From an uncultured Desulfovibrionaceae bacterium (GTDB taxonomy: Bacteria; Desulfobacterota; Desulfovibrionia; Desulfovibrionales; Desulfovibrionaceae), in assembly GCA_944324045.1 (NCBI GenBank), contig CALUUT010000068.1, positions 97,285-156,405 on the forward strand: DNA of 59,121 nt, given 5' to 3'. Positions 16,072 through 26,118 of the stretch are shown here, piece after piece (the first letter of the stretch is position 1; every line of letters starts with the position of its first letter). The notes under the pieces were generated by a model. It was not told the DNA's origin, did no database searches, and saw only the letters and a program-made list of their open reading frames with translations. Made by a program: the position numbers and the translations under genes.

Positions 16072-16652
16072 CACGCCCCCGGAAAGGCGTTTTTCATGCG
16101 TTCGAAGTCTTTGGCGTAGCGATCTTCAATGCTGTACAGACAGCCGCAATATTGCTGCCGGTATATGCCAAGCTCTTTTGATCTGTCTATGCCGCGCTGC
16201 CAGCCTTTGCGAAAGTCCCGATATAAAAAGGCCGGTCCCGGATGCAGGCCGGCCGCGGCCGCTCCTTGTTCCTTCAGGTATGCATGATCCTGATGCCGTG
16301 AATATAAAAGGGAGCTTGTGAAGGCGTCGCAGCCGCGCGCCGCGGCTTCAGCCGCCGTCCGGGCAAGCCGCATGGCATGGCAGACGCCGCAGCGGCCGCT
16401 GGTCCCGCTCTCTTCGCGTCCGTTTACGGCCCGGAAGAATATGCGCGCGCCCTGCGGCTCATCGTACAGGCTCAAAGGGATTCCGAAATGCGCCGCAACC
16501 TGAATCGCGCCTTCGCGGCGTTTCATGTATTCGGTAAGCGGGTGAATATTGGGATTATAAAAGAATCCGGATATGGCATGCCCCTCTTCCAGCAGTTGCT
16601 CCAGAGGAACAATTGCGCACGGGCCGCAGCATATATGCAGGAGAATATGCAT
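16071..16652 (-). CDS. queH: Epoxyqueuosine reductase QueH
   Basis: A 193-residue protein of the QueH (DUF208) family, which reduces epoxyqueuosine to queuosine in tRNA wobble position 34, as a non-homologous replacement of QueG. Visible signatures are the N-terminal Cys pair in LLHICCGPCA (Cys8, Cys9), GRCGVCHAMRLARTA in the middle and QQYCGCLYS near the end; these Cys bind the metal and Fe-S centres in studied members. AGGAG lies six bases before the ATG at 16652; the frame stays open for about 100 further codons, but that part has no family similarity. It overlaps hemW by one base. Confidence 0.93.
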   Translation of the reverse strand: MHILLHICCGPCAIVPLEQLLEEGHAISGFFYNPNIHPLTEYMKRREGAIQVAAHFGIPLSLYDEPQGARIFFRAVNGREESGTSGRCGVCHAMRLARTAAEAAARGCDAFTSSLLYSRHQDHAYLKEQGAAAAGLHPGPAFLYRDFRKGWQRGIDRSKELGIYRQQYCGCLYSIEDRYAKDFERMKNAFPGA

Positions 16653-16884
16653 CAAACGCTCCTTTATGACCGCAATACCGTCCTCTTTCAGGAGAAAAAC
16701 GGACTGATGAACAGCTCTGCCGGCAAAATTCGCTTTGCGCCTGTCTGCAAGGGACGATTTGCGCGGCGTTTTCTTGCCGGGTTGAATATTTGCCGGCGGA
16801 TGCCCCTGACTGTGGGGTGCGCCCGCGTTTTTCATCTGGAAAAAGCGCCGGCGCAGGAAAGATCCGCCCCCTGATATGTTTTGA

Positions 16885-16917
16885 ACATGTTCAGGAGAGG
16901 GGGTTTCCTGAACATGT
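16885..16917. repeat. 12-bp perfect hairpin after the RNase E/G gene
   Basis: ACATGTTCAGGA at 16885-16896 and its exact complement at 16906-16917 enclose a nine-base purine-rich loop, 16 bases beyond the stop of the RNase gene. There is no T-run in either direction. It could protect the 3' end, be a processing site between the RNase and queH messages, or act as a rho-independent-like brake. Confidence 0.5.
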
Positions 16918-16932
16918 CCGGCAAGCATGGGC

Positions 16933-19527
16933 TTAATGTCTGGGGTGGATTTCAACCCGTTGGTCGAATTCCTGTTCCAGTTCCAGAATGCGGCTGCGTT
17001 TGTTGTTCAGAAGATAGAGCGCAAGCTCCATATCAAATTCGCATATCAGAGGCGATGACTGGTTGGAGCGCAGGCGGCGTTTTATTTCCCTGAGCGCCTG
17101 TTGCGACTGCCATTCCATATTGCGCCGAAGCCCGGTGCCCCGGCACAAAGGGCATGATTCCATGGTGATGGACAGGGCTGATGAGCCAAGCCGCTGGCGT
17201 ACCAGCTCCATAAGCCCGAAGTTGCTGATCTTGCCTACGTCGTAACGCGCGCGGTCCACTTTCATGGCGTTGCGCATGGTTTTTTCCACCTCGCGCCAGT
17301 GGTTCCGGTCGCGCATTTCGATGAAATCTATAACCACCTGTCCGCCCAGGTCGCGCAGGCGCAACTGTCGGGCAATGGCCTCCGCCGCTTCCTGGTTGGT
17401 ACGCAGGGCCATGGCTTCGAAGTTGTTTTTTCCGGAAGTTTTTCCGGAGTTGATATCAATGGCCGTCAGGGCTTCTGTCTGGTCAAAGACCAGCCGGCCG
17501 CCGGAAGGGAGAAAGACTTCCCGCGCGTATATCTGCTCAAGCTGTTTTAAGAGGGAGAAACGCTCCCACAGGGTCTGCATCTGATCGCGGTGCGTTTTGA
17601 CCAGTCCCGGACGTCGGGGAAAGAGCAGACTGATGACTTCGCGTATGGATGCGGCCGTATCTTCGTCGTCCACCCAGATTTCATTGACGTCCTCGGTCAG
17701 ATAATCCCGGACGGCGCGCGCGGCCAGGTCCGGTTCGCGATGCAGCAGGCAGGGCGGCGGGGTCACGGTTCCCCTGGAGCGGATATCCTGCCACAGCCTG
17801 GTCAGGTATTGAAAATCCCGGAGCAGCGCGGCCTTGCTTGCGCCGGAACTGACCGTGCGTACAATCACGCCAAGTCCCGGCCCCGGCTCAAGCCCTTCCA
17901 GAAGGGAGCGCAGGCGTTCTCTTTCTTCGGAATTTTCCACCTTGCGGGAAACCCCTATCTGCTCGCTGCCCGGCGTGAGCACAAGAAAACGTCCCGGAAG
18001 CGAGAGGTAGGTTGTTAAAAATGCGCCTTTGCTGCCTGTGGGCTCTTTGACCACCTGTACGAGCACTTCCTGTCCCGGACGGAGCACCTTTTGCATCAGG
18101 GGGTATTTTTTGCCCTTGGCCGGCTCATGCGGCACGAGATAGTATTCCGGGTGGACTTCATCGATCTGGAGAAATCCATTTTTTTCAGCCCCATAGGATA
18201 CGAAAGCAGCCTGAAGGTTGGCGTCGATGTTATGGATGGTTCCTTTATAGATGTTTCCCTTTGTCTTTATCTGATGCTGCATTTCAACGTAATATTCTTC
18301 AATCACGCCATCTTCGGTCAGGACCACTTCAGCCTGTTCGCCAGCCTGAACGCTGATAAACATTTTGCGCCGGGCTTTTTTTTGAGGTTTCGGGGACGCG
18401 TCTTCCGGGTCCAGGTTTGTTGGTTTGTTCGCCGCGCCGGGCGTCATATTTTCTAAAAGCGCCGCATCAACGCCGCCGGCAGGGGTCTGCCGCGCGGACT
18501 CCGCATCCGCGTCAGAGGGGCTTGCTCCAGCCGCCATGCTGTCCGCGTCATCAGTCAGGCGCGGTTCAGGGATATCGTCTTCCGGCATTGTCTGTAAAAA
18601 GCCGGCATTCGAAGCAACGCTCTGAGGCTCGTCTGCAACAACGGCAGAAGGTTCCGGCGGCATGTCCGCTTGCACGGCCTGGACGTCTTCCGGCTCATTC
18701 CGCGTTGCTTCGGCATAAGCGGTATTTTTCGGCGCTGAGTTGTTTTTCGAAAGCGGCGCGCTATCCGGGCCGGCCGCGTCCGCCATGAATTCTTTTGACA
18801 GAATCTGGGCCGTCAAAGTTGGAGCGGCTTCAGGCGTTTCAAGTTCACGGGCGGCGCCTGCGCGTTTATCCGCAGATTCCGGGTCTGGAGGCGTTTGTCT
18901 GGAAGCGGGAGTTTCTGGGCCGTCGTCTTTTTTTGATATGGCAGGATTGGAAGCGTCCCGAAGGGCATCGATGCTATCCGCCGCGACAGGGGAGAGCGGC
19001 GAGGCTGTTTCGGGAATGGAAAGTTCCGCCATGCCGCTTTGTTTGGCCGCAATGCCATGTTCATTTGAGAGCGCGTCCGCATGGTCCGGCGTGTCGGGTT
19101 GTTCCGGCGCGTCATTCTTTTTGCGCCGTTTGTCCGAGGCGGACGTTCGGGAGGTCCGTGCGCTTCGTGAAGCGGTTTTTCGGGGGCGTTTGGTCTGGGA
19201 TTCCTTGTTTTGCTCTGGTTCCGCCGTATTCTGGGATGTGACGGCAACGCCGTCGCAGGTGGCTTCAGGCTGGGAAAGCGGCGCGGCGGCGGAAAGCTCT
19301 GCGGTTTCCGATGCGGGGATATCCGCGCGGGCGTCGCCGTTGTCGCTGGACGCCGTTTCCGGCGAGAGTTTTTTTTTGCGGGAAACGCGGGGTTTGGACC
19401 GGCTTTTCGTTCCGGCCGTCTTTGTTTCCTGTTCCGTTTGAGGAACGGAAGATGCGGCATTGTCTGGCTTGTCTGATGCGTGATCCTCTACTTCTACTGA
19501 CACAGTATCATTCTTCTCATTAACCAT
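16933..19527 (-). CDS. Ribonuclease E/G family protein with long N-terminal disordered extension
   Basis: An endoribonuclease for mRNA decay and rRNA/tRNA processing. The catalytic core starts at about residue 389 (MFISVQAGEQAEVVLTEDG), has the S1 part (GNIYKGTIHNIDANLQAAFVSYG), the DNase-I-like Mg site (FDQTEALTAIDINSGK, then DLGGQVVIDFIEMRD) and the Zn-link CPLCRGTG near the end, as in RNase E/G. The core is about 475 residues, RNase G size. The first roughly 385 residues are rich in Ala, Pro, Glu, Ser and Lys/Arg with no fold visible, so the disordered arm is N-terminal rather than C-terminal as in E. coli RNase E. The start at 19527 has GAGGG upstream; the frame runs on to 19647 without better signals. 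I leave the symbol blank because rne and rng cannot be told apart safely. Confidence 0.92.
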   Translation of the reverse strand: MVNEKNDTVSVEVEDHASDKPDNAASSVPQTEQETKTAGTKSRSKPRVSRKKKLSPETASSDNGDARADIPASETAELSAAAPLSQPEATCDGVAVTSQNTAEPEQNKESQTKRPRKTASRSARTSRTSASDKRRKKNDAPEQPDTPDHADALSNEHGIAAKQSGMAELSIPETASPLSPVAADSIDALRDASNPAISKKDDGPETPASRQTPPDPESADKRAGAARELETPEAAPTLTAQILSKEFMADAAGPDSAPLSKNNSAPKNTAYAEATRNEPEDVQAVQADMPPEPSAVVADEPQSVASNAGFLQTMPEDDIPEPRLTDDADSMAAGASPSDADAESARQTPAGGVDAALLENMTPGAANKPTNLDPEDASPKPQKKARRKMFISVQAGEQAEVVLTEDGVIEEYYVEMQHQIKTKGNIYKGTIHNIDANLQAAFVSYGAEKNGFLQIDEVHPEYYLVPHEPAKGKKYPLMQKVLRPGQEVLVQVVKEPTGSKGAFLTTYLSLPGRFLVLTPGSEQIGVSRKVENSEERERLRSLLEGLEPGPGLGVIVRTVSSGASKAALLRDFQYLTRLWQDIRSRGTVTPPPCLLHREPDLAARAVRDYLTEDVNEIWVDDEDTAASIREVISLLFPRRPGLVKTHRDQMQTLWERFSLLKQLEQIYAREVFLPSGGRLVFDQTEALTAIDINSGKTSGKNNFEAMALRTNQEAAEAIARQLRLRDLGGQVVIDFIEMRDRNHWREVEKTMRNAMKVDRARYDVGKISNFGLMELVRQRLGSSALSITMESCPLCRGTGLRRNMEWQSQQALREIKRRLRSNQSSPLICEFDMELALYLLNNKRSRILELEQEFDQRVEIHPRH

Positions 19528-20056
19528 GTGGCCCTCAATACAAAAGTGTGTGCGCCAAACCGGAAAACGTTTTCCGGCATTTGCTGGCTCCAATTGCCCG
19601 GCTGCGACGCGCAAAATATGGACATGGGCAATCATTTCAGAAGCCAAAGATGCGGACGCCGGATATCCGGCGTTTTTTCACGCGCCATATCGCGCCATGC
19701 GCGGTCCGGGCGCGGGATTCTTTCGCTTCGGTAACGACGCGGTCCCGGGCAAGCAAAAATTCCGCGGCTGGGAAACGTATGCGACTGGGCGTTTCCCATG
19801 ATGATAAACGCAACGCCGCTTGCGTTTATTGGTTCATAAAGGCCAAAAGGCCGCCATGAAAACAGCGCCGTGCAAATCGCGGCGACCCCGCGGGGTTCCG
19901 GCAGATTTGCGGCTGTCGCATTAAAACGGGTTTGTTGAAAAAAAGCAAGATACGACCGCTTCAATCCACGGTATATTTTCACTTTTCATGACCGGGCGTT
20001 CTTGACAGGAGTTCAGAGGGACAGTACCCATTTCCAACCATACCCAAGGAGTTTTT
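19528..20056. other. Divergent intergenic region upstream of RNase gene and trmI
   Basis: About 529 bases between divergent genes. RNase E genes in other bacteria have long autoregulated 5' leaders, and this gap could hold one. I see no tRNA, no clear ORF and no confident promoter pair. Small GC-rich stems exist throughout. Confidence 0.4.
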
Positions 20057-20923
20057 ATGCCCAATAACGGCGATCTGATCATTCTGACAAATCCCGCGGG
20101 AAAGCGTTATTTGCGCCGCGCCAATATACATGACGATTTGCACAGCAATGAAGGCGTCTTGCCCATGGCTGAGGTCATGGCGGCGGAATATGGCGCGATT
20201 GTGCGCACCAGACAGGGGTATCCTTTCAAGCTCATGCGGCCTACGCTTTCCGACCTCGTGCAGGGAGTCAAGCGCCAGACGCAGATTATTTATCCTAAAG
20301 ATATCGGCTATATCTGCGTTCGGCTTGGCGTGGGCAACGGGCGCAAGATCATTGAGGCCGGGACCGGTTCCGGGAGTTTGACCATCGCATTTTCCTGGTT
20401 TTCCGGCGAAAACGGCCGCGTATGCACATATGAGGCCCGGCCGGAATTTCATGCGCTTGCGCGGCGCAATATTGAATGGGCCGGCGTGGGGCATAATGTG
20501 ACCATGCATAATCACGACATTGCGCATGGTTTTCTGGACACGGATGCGGACGCCCTGTTTTTGGATGTGCGCACTCCATGGGAATATCTGGAGCACGCGG
20601 TCAGGGCCGTAAAGCCCGGCGCCATGCTTGGATTTCTTTTGCCCACGGTGGATCAGGTGAACACCCTGCTTCTGGCGCTTGAGCGCGGGCCATTTGACGA
20701 CTTTGAAGTGACGGAAATCCTTGTGCGCCGCTGGAAGCCGGTTGCGGACCGGCTGAGGCCGGAAGACCGCATGATCGCGCACACGGGGTTTCTTGTTTTT
20801 GCGCGGGTGCAGGAGCAGTGCGAGGATTGGAACAGCCTGCGCAAGCTTGGGACGCGCGAGCGCAAGCAGGAAGCGGCGCGTCTTGAGCGCATGGAGACTG
20901 CCGGAGACGAGGCGGCGGAGTGA
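20057..20923 (+). CDS. trmI: tRNA (adenine-58-N1) methyltransferase TrmI
   Basis: A 288-residue Rossmann-fold SAM methyltransferase. The N-terminal beta domain is followed by the RPTLSDLVQGVKRQTQIIYPKDIGYI block at 61-86 and the SAM-binding EAGTGSGSLTIA at about 100-111; FLDVRTPW holds the catalytic Asp of the LDxPxPW-type motif, here with Arg-Thr in the variable positions. The enzyme methylates A58 in the T loop of tRNAs as a tetramer. AAGGAG lies five to six bases before the ATG. The C-terminal 30 residues are a charged tail. Confidence 0.93.
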   Translation: MPNNGDLIILTNPAGKRYLRRANIHDDLHSNEGVLPMAEVMAAEYGAIVRTRQGYPFKLMRPTLSDLVQGVKRQTQIIYPKDIGYICVRLGVGNGRKIIEAGTGSGSLTIAFSWFSGENGRVCTYEARPEFHALARRNIEWAGVGHNVTMHNHDIAHGFLDTDADALFLDVRTPWEYLEHAVRAVKPGAMLGFLLPTVDQVNTLLLALERGPFDDFEVTEILVRRWKPVADRLRPEDRMIAHTGFLVFARVQEQCEDWNSLRKLGTRERKQEAARLERMETAGDEAAE

Positions 20924-21075
20924 CGTTTGGATATGCATAAAGGCGGGAATGCCGGGTTCGCGTCCGGTTATGTCCTGCGTCGGTCCGGATCAGGCAGGCG
21001 CCGTCATCCCGTGCGGCGTTTGGAAGATGCGCGGCTTAGGGGATGCGTCCGGAATCTCTCTATATTGTACCTGTT

Positions 21076-23058
21076 ATGAAGCTGACCATTCAGAATATAA
21101 GCAAGTCTTTGGGCGGCCGTGATATTTTCACGGATTTTTCTCTTGAAGTGGAATCAGGGATGCGCCTTTGCGTATGCGGCGCGAATGGAACCGGGAAGTC
21201 CACATTGATTCGGATGCTGGCCGACGCGGAAAGTCCGGACGCAGGCCGGATTCTGATTCCGCGTGAGGCGCGTGTGGGGTATGTGGCTCAGGAGTTTGAT
21301 GAACGCACTTTGGACAAACCGCTTCTGGCCTGGGTTCTTGAAGTCCTTCCTGACTGGAGCGAGTTTTGGGGGCAGTGGGAAAACGCCACGAACGACAGGG
21401 ACGAAAACGCGCTGCGGGCTCTCTCGACCCGGCAGGCGGAGCTTGAGGCGCGGTATGGGTATCATCCTGAGCACCGCGCCCGGGCGGTGCTGTACGGCCT
21501 TGGTTTTTCGGAAAAAAAGCTGGGCCTGTCCCTGCGTCAGCTTTCCGGCGGCTGGCGCGAAAGGGCAAAACTTGCGCGGGTGCTGACGGCCGGCGCGGAT
21601 ATCCTGCTTTTGGACGAGCCCACCAACCATCTGGATATCGACGCTATTGAATGGTTGGAAAGTTTTCTTCTTGAGTATAAAGGGGCGTTGGTTTTTGTGG
21701 CGCATGATCAGGTCTTTATGGACCGCATATCCACGCATGTGCTGTATCTGGGCGGAAGCCGTCCCCTTTTTCGCAAAGGCAACTTTTCCCGTTTTCTGGA
21801 GCTTCAGGAAACCGTGGAGGAGCAGCGCGAGCGGGACGCCAAGCGCATCGCTGGAGAAATAGAGCGCAAAATGGACTTTGTGCGCCGTTTCAAGGCCAAG
21901 GCGACCAAGGCCCGGCAGGCCGCATCCCGGCAGAAGATGGCCAAACGTCTGGAAAAGGAGCTGGAAACGCTTCAGCCCGAAGCCCGGCGCAGGGATCTTT
22001 CTTTTCGCTGGCCTGAAGCGGCGCGCGCGGACAAGGTTGTGGCGAGCGCCGTGGGGCTTGGCTATACCTTTCCGGATGGCAAGACGCAATTTCATGATTT
22101 GAATTTTCAGTTGTACCGGGGCCAGAAGATCGCCCTGGTCGGGCCGAACGGGTGCGGAAAAACCACCTTGCTCAAAGTGCTGGCTGGGAAACTGGAGCGC
22201 ACGCAGGGCAATGTGGCGTTTGGGCCGTTGACCCGCATGGGCTTTTTCAGCCAGCACCAGATGGAGATTCTTTCGCCTCAGGGCACGGTGCTTGGTGAAA
22301 TACGTCGTTTGTCCGACCCCAAATTGACTGAAGAGGATCTCATGTCCGCCCTTGGGCTTTTTCTTTTGGGGCAGGATTTTTTTGAGCGCAGCGTCGCGTC
22401 TCTTTCCGGCGGCGAGAAAAGCAGACTGTTGCTTGCGATTTTGTTCTTGTCGCGCAGCAACTTTCTGATGCTGGACGAACCTACGAACCATCTTGATCTG
22501 GAGAGCCGGGAAACCCTGGTGGAGGCGCTTTCGGAGTTCAACGGCACTGTGCTTATGGTCGCGCACGACCGGCATCTGCTCTCCGCCGTCGCCGATGAGG
22601 TGTGGGCCATGGGAGAGGACGGCCTTACCATATATGAAGGCGGCTATTCTGAATATGATGCGGCCAGAAAAGCGCAAAAAGACGGGATGCCGGCGTCTTT
22701 GGGCGCATCCGGCGCCGCGCCCGCGCCGTCTTTGACCAGGGAAGACGTAAAGCGGTTGCGCCGGGAAAAGGCTGAGCAGCGCAATGCGCTGTCCCGCCGG
22801 ATGCGTCCGCATCAGGAAGCATTCGCAGCCAGGGAAAAGGAACTGGAAGCGCTTATGCATGAACAGGCTGAAATTGAAAGCCTGCTGGCGGATCCGGCGG
22901 TGTATGCGGATTCTGCAAGAGCTGCGGAGCTTATGAAGCGGCATCATGCGATTCAGGCGCGGTATGAGGGACTTTTTGCGGAAATGGAACGCCTTGAGGC
23001 GGTGCTTGCGGAATTTGAAAAAGAAAAGCGGGCTCTTGAAAGCGACGGTGAGTCATGA
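21076..23058 (+). CDS. ABC-F family ATPase (Uup/EttA-like)
   Basis: 660 residues, soluble, with two ABC cassettes and no membrane domain. The first has Walker [10 protein letters not shown] (about 33-41), signature [15 protein letters not shown] and Walker [13 protein letters not shown]; the second has [26 protein letters not shown] and [13 protein letters not shown]. The inter-cassette arm is charged and helical, and a C-terminal coiled coil (about 555-660) resembles the Uup tail. ABC-F proteins act at the ribosomal E site to relieve stalling or in 50S assembly; this one most resembles Uup/YdiF, not antibiotic-resistance types, as far as can be judged by eye. Start at 21076 fits the family ([14 protein letters not shown]); 21043 is also open. 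It overlaps the Nudix gene by four bases (ATGA). Confidence 0.93.
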   Translation: MKLTIQNISKSLGGRDIFTDFSLEVESGMRLCVCGANGTGKSTLIRMLADAESPDAGRILIPREARVGYVAQEFDERTLDKPLLAWVLEVLPDWSEFWGQWENATNDRDENALRALSTRQAELEARYGYHPEHRARAVLYGLGFSEKKLGLSLRQLSGGWRERAKLARVLTAGADILLLDEPTNHLDIDAIEWLESFLLEYKGALVFVAHDQVFMDRISTHVLYLGGSRPLFRKGNFSRFLELQETVEEQRERDAKRIAGEIERKMDFVRRFKAKATKARQAASRQKMAKRLEKELETLQPEARRRDLSFRWPEAARADKVVASAVGLGYTFPDGKTQFHDLNFQLYRGQKIALVGPNGCGKTTLLKVLAGKLERTQGNVAFGPLTRMGFFSQHQMEILSPQGTVLGEIRRLSDPKLTEEDLMSALGLFLLGQDFFERSVASLSGGEKSRLLLAILFLSRSNFLMLDEPTNHLDLESRETLVEALSEFNGTVLMVAHDRHLLSAVADEVWAMGEDGLTIYEGGYSEYDAARKAQKDGMPASLGASGAAPAPSLTREDVKRLRREKAEQRNALSRRMRPHQEAFAAREKELEALMHEQAEIESLLADPAVYADSARAAELMKRHHAIQARYEGLFAEMERLEAVLAEFEKEKRALESDGES

Positions 23059-23486
23059 AAAGCGTAACGGTTGCAGCCGGCATCCTTTGGGACAAAGGGC
23101 GCTGCCTTGCGGCGCGGCGTCCTTCTGGAAAACCCCAGGCCGGCTTCTGGGAATTTCCCGGTGGAAAAGCGGAACCCGGCGAACGCCCGGAAGACGCGCT
23201 TGTCCGCGAGTTGCGCGAGGAATTGGGCGTTACGGTCCGGGCCTTTCACTTTTGGAAGGAAGTTTGTCACGACTATGCGCCCGGCTCTCAGGGCGATGGA
23301 AGCGGGCCTTTGCGGGTGCGTCTCTTTTTTTTCCATGTCACGGAATTTGAGGGCGTCCCTGCATCTGTTGAAGGGCATGACCTGCGCTGGGTCGCTCCGC
23401 GCGCCGCTTTGTCTCTTGATTTTCTGGAAGCGGACAGGCCCCTTGTCGCGGAGCTTGCGTCCCTAGCGCCGGGTTTTTTCTTTTGA
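23055..23486 (+). CDS. MutT-like Nudix hydrolase
   Basis: A 143-residue protein with a complete Nudix box at about 37-59 ([23 protein letters not shown]), matching GX5EX7REUXEEXGU. The N-terminal [17 protein letters not shown] and WEFPGGK are typical of MutT, which hydrolyses 8-oxo-dGTP. Other nucleotide substrates are possible. ATGA overlap with the ABC-F gene implies coupled translation. Confidence 0.93.
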   Translation: MKSVTVAAGILWDKGRCLAARRPSGKPQAGFWEFPGGKAEPGERPEDALVRELREELGVTVRAFHFWKEVCHDYAPGSQGDGSGPLRVRLFFFHVTEFEGVPASVEGHDLRWVAPRAALSLDFLEADRPLVAELASLAPGFFF

Positions 23487-23710
23487 TGGAAATGCTTCCT
23501 TGCGGGGTATGAATCCGGCATGGTTTTGAAGAGAAACCGTAGAAAACGGGAGGGCTTCTTTGAATGCGGCCGCCTTGTCTGGATCATGCAGTTTTCAGGA
23601 AAAGCCGCGAGCGCGTTATTGTCATCCGTGCGACATTATCCTATGCTGCTCTTCTGGAATGCCGGTGTGACGTTTTTTTAAGGACATGCCTTTGAGCAAG
23701 GAGATTTTAG

Positions 23711-24760
23711 ATGGGACAGGATTCGCTTGTTGTCGCCGTTGTCGGAGCTACCGGCGCGGTTGGCCGTGAGATGTTGAAAACGTTGGAGCAACGGAATTTT
23801 CCCGCGACCAGGGTGCGCGCGCTGGCTTCGGCGCGTTCCGCCGGAAGCGTCGTGCCTTATATGGATGGAGAACTCACGGTTGAGGAATTGACCACGGATT
23901 CTTTCAAAGGCACGGATCTTGCGCTTTTTTCCGCCGGCGGCTCCACCTCCGAAAAGTTTGCGCCATATGCCGTAAACGCCGGATGCGTGGTCGTGGACAA
24001 CTCCAGCGCCTGGCGTATGGATGAACGGTGTCCCCTGGTCGTGCCTGAAGTGAACCCGCATGCCCTGGAGCGGCATAAGGGCATTATCGCCAACCCCAAC
24101 TGTTCCACCATTCAGATGCTTGTGGTTTTAAAGCCCTTGCATGACGCGGCGGGCATCAAGAGAGTGGTTGTTTCCACCTATCAGGCCGTGTCCGGAACCG
24201 GTCAGAAAGCCATCGACGAGCTTGACCGCCAGGTCCGCCAGATGTTCAACATGCAGGAGCCTGAGGTCAGCGTCTATCCGTATCGCATCGCGTTCAACTG
24301 TCTGCCGCAAATCGACGTCTTCCTTGACAATGATTACACCAAGGAAGAGATGAAGATGGTGAACGAAACCGTTAAAATACTGGAAGACCCCACAGTCAGG
24401 GTCACGGCCACGACCGTGCGCGTTCCCGTATTCTACGGGCATTCCGAGTCGATCAACATTGAGACGGCCAAAAAATTGACGGCTGCCGAAGCCCGCGCCG
24501 TGCTCTCCAAAGCGCCGGGGGTGGTTGTTTATGACAACCCGTCTTTGAAGTATTATCCCATGGCCATTGACGCGGCTGGTGAAGACGAGGTTTTCGTGGG
24601 CCGCATCCGTGAGGATGAAACAATTGATAACGGCCTTAATTTGTGGGTTGTTGCGGACAATATCCGTAAAGGGGCCGCGTTGAACGCTGTACAGATCGCG
24701 GAACTTTTGGTGGAAAAGAACCTGCTTTCCGTCAAGGAGCCGGATTTGTTCCTGCGCTAG
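23711..24760 (+). CDS. asd: Aspartate-semialdehyde dehydrogenase
   Basis: 349 residues, NADPH-dependent reduction of aspartyl-4-phosphate to aspartate semialdehyde, the branch point to lysine/diaminopimelate, methionine and threonine. The nucleotide loop is GATGAVGREML (12-22), the active-site Cys is Cys131 in ANPNCSTIQM, with the YQAVSGTGQKAIDEL helix and RVPVFYGHSESINIE (substrate-binding Arg and His) after it. AAGGAG precedes the ATG by about seven bases. Alone in its transcription unit, 224 bases after the Nudix gene. Confidence 0.97.
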   Translation: MGQDSLVVAVVGATGAVGREMLKTLEQRNFPATRVRALASARSAGSVVPYMDGELTVEELTTDSFKGTDLALFSAGGSTSEKFAPYAVNAGCVVVDNSSAWRMDERCPLVVPEVNPHALERHKGIIANPNCSTIQMLVVLKPLHDAAGIKRVVVSTYQAVSGTGQKAIDELDRQVRQMFNMQEPEVSVYPYRIAFNCLPQIDVFLDNDYTKEEMKMVNETVKILEDPTVRVTATTVRVPVFYGHSESINIETAKKLTAAEARAVLSKAPGVVVYDNPSLKYYPMAIDAAGEDEVFVGRIREDETIDNGLNLWVVADNIRKGAALNAVQIAELLVEKNLLSVKEPDLFLR

Positions 24761-24802
24761 GCGCTTTCGCCAGAAACTGTTTCCCGTCCGGTATCGATAA
24801 AG

Positions 24803-24863
24803 GGTGTTTTTTGTTTTGGCCGACTGCCAGAAGAGGGCATGGTTGCCGCAAAAACACCTTTTT
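24803..24863 (+). terminator. Possible terminator after asd
   Basis: GGTGTTTTT (24803-24811) pairs with AAAAACACC (24850-24858), followed by TTTTT. The loop is long (38 bases) but contains a GGC/GCC inner stem. Its place 43 bases after the asd stop and the T-run fit weak termination. Confidence 0.4.
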
Positions 24864-25053
24864 CGTGCCGGAGCGGCAAAAGATGTTTTTGAAACGCGCC
24901 ATGGCTTATGATGCGCAAAACGTCTTCGCTTTGACAAGTGAAAGGCGGCTTGTGCCCGTTTTTTTGGTAAAGCGCGCATGGCTGTTGTTTTCAGGGAATG
25001 ATTTATTTTTTTGAAATAGATTTGCAAAGGTCTGTGCATAAAGGGCGGCTGTC

Positions 25054-26118
25054 ATGCGTGTTCTGCATATGGATTTTGGCCGGGAAATGCGCGGTGGGCA
25101 GCGCCAGGTATATTATTTGGTCCGCGGTCTGGCCAAAGAAGGGGTTGTAACGCCGCTTGCAGCTTGCGTGAACCGTTCGCCCCTGCATGACGCGCTCGAT
25201 GCCGCCGGAATTCCGGTCATCGCGTTAAACGATCCCAAAGAATGGAATCCCTGTGTGTTTTTCCGCATGGCCTGGGCCAACAGAAAGACTCCCTGTTCCA
25301 TAATTCATACGCATGACGCGCGGGCGGCTTCCCTGGGCGCGCTTTTGCATAAAAGCGTCATGCGCGGCGCGAAACTGGCGCATACCCGGCGCACCATATT
25401 GCCCATGCGCCAAGGCTGGAGCAGAAAAAAATATCTTGAGGCCGACGCCGTGGCCTGCGTCAGTCATGGAGTCGCCGCGGCCATGCGCGATTCGGGAATG
25501 CCCGAAGAGAAATTGCTCGTCATTCCTTCAGCCATTGATCCCGAACGCTATACGCCCAAAGTGGAGCGAAACGACGGCCGTTTTGTTTTTGGCATGGTCG
25601 GGGCACTGACGCCGGAAAAAGGGCATTCGCTGTTTCTTGAAGCGCTTGGCCTGCTGCATTCGCGCCAGGCTTTGCCGCCCTGGGAAGCCCGGTTCGCCGG
25701 GAGCGGTCCCCTGCTGCATGAACTGCTGAAAAAAGGCGAAGAGCTTGGCATTCTTGATCATCTGTCTTTTTTGGGATGGCAGGAGAGCAGTTGCGTCTTG
25801 CCTCAATGCGATGTGCTTGTCGTGCCCTCCATTGAGCGCGAAGCCAGTTCCGGCGCTGTGCGGGAAGGGTGGGTCGTGGGACTTCCGGTGGTCTGTTCTG
25901 ATTTGCCCGGCAATACGGAATTGGTGAAGGACGGGGAAAACGGCCTTGTTTTCGCCAATCTGTCTGCCGAATCTCTGGCCGGGCAGTTGCTGCGAATTCT
26001 GCACGAGCCGGAAACCGCGGCGCGCCTTGCGGCCGGCGGGCGGCATTCCCTTGAGCCCTTTCTTGTCGGCGCCATGGTTCGCAGTTATACGGAGCTGTAT
26101 GCCCGGCTTTTGGCCTGA
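25054..26118 (+). CDS. GT4-type glycosyltransferase (LPS/surface glycan)
   Basis: 354 residues with a GT-B fold. The N-terminal domain includes GGQRQVYYLVRGLAKEG; the C-terminal nucleotide-sugar site shows FGMVGALTPEKGHSLFLEAL, ARFAGSGP and the EX7E region (SIEREASSGAVREGWVVGLPVVCSDLPGNTELV). The AREASSG block replaces the EPFG of many GT4 enzymes. Members transfer hexoses or heptoses onto lipid A core or capsule; the acceptor is unknown. Shine-Dalgarno is weak. Single gene. Confidence 0.9.
   Translation: MRVLHMDFGREMRGGQRQVYYLVRGLAKEGVVTPLAACVNRSPLHDALDAAGIPVIALNDPKEWNPCVFFRMAWANRKTPCSIIHTHDARAASLGALLHKSVMRGAKLAHTRRTILPMRQGWSRKKYLEADAVACVSHGVAAAMRDSGMPEEKLLVIPSAIDPERYTPKVERNDGRFVFGMVGALTPEKGHSLFLEALGLLHSRQALPPWEARFAGSGPLLHELLKKGEELGILDHLSFLGWQESSCVLPQCDVLVVPSIEREASSGAVREGWVVGLPVVCSDLPGNTELVKDGENGLVFANLSAESLAGQLLRILHEPETAARLAAGGRHSLEPFLVGAMVRSYTELYARLLA

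Noticed and set aside
19528-20056. Possible tRNA or small RNA in the gap between the RNase gene and trmI
   Set aside because: No cloverleaf, T-loop GTTCGA motif or clear terminator could be found.
21154-22947. Long minus-strand frame opposite the ABC-F gene
   Set aside because: Shadow caused by GC-biased third codon positions; no family resemblance.
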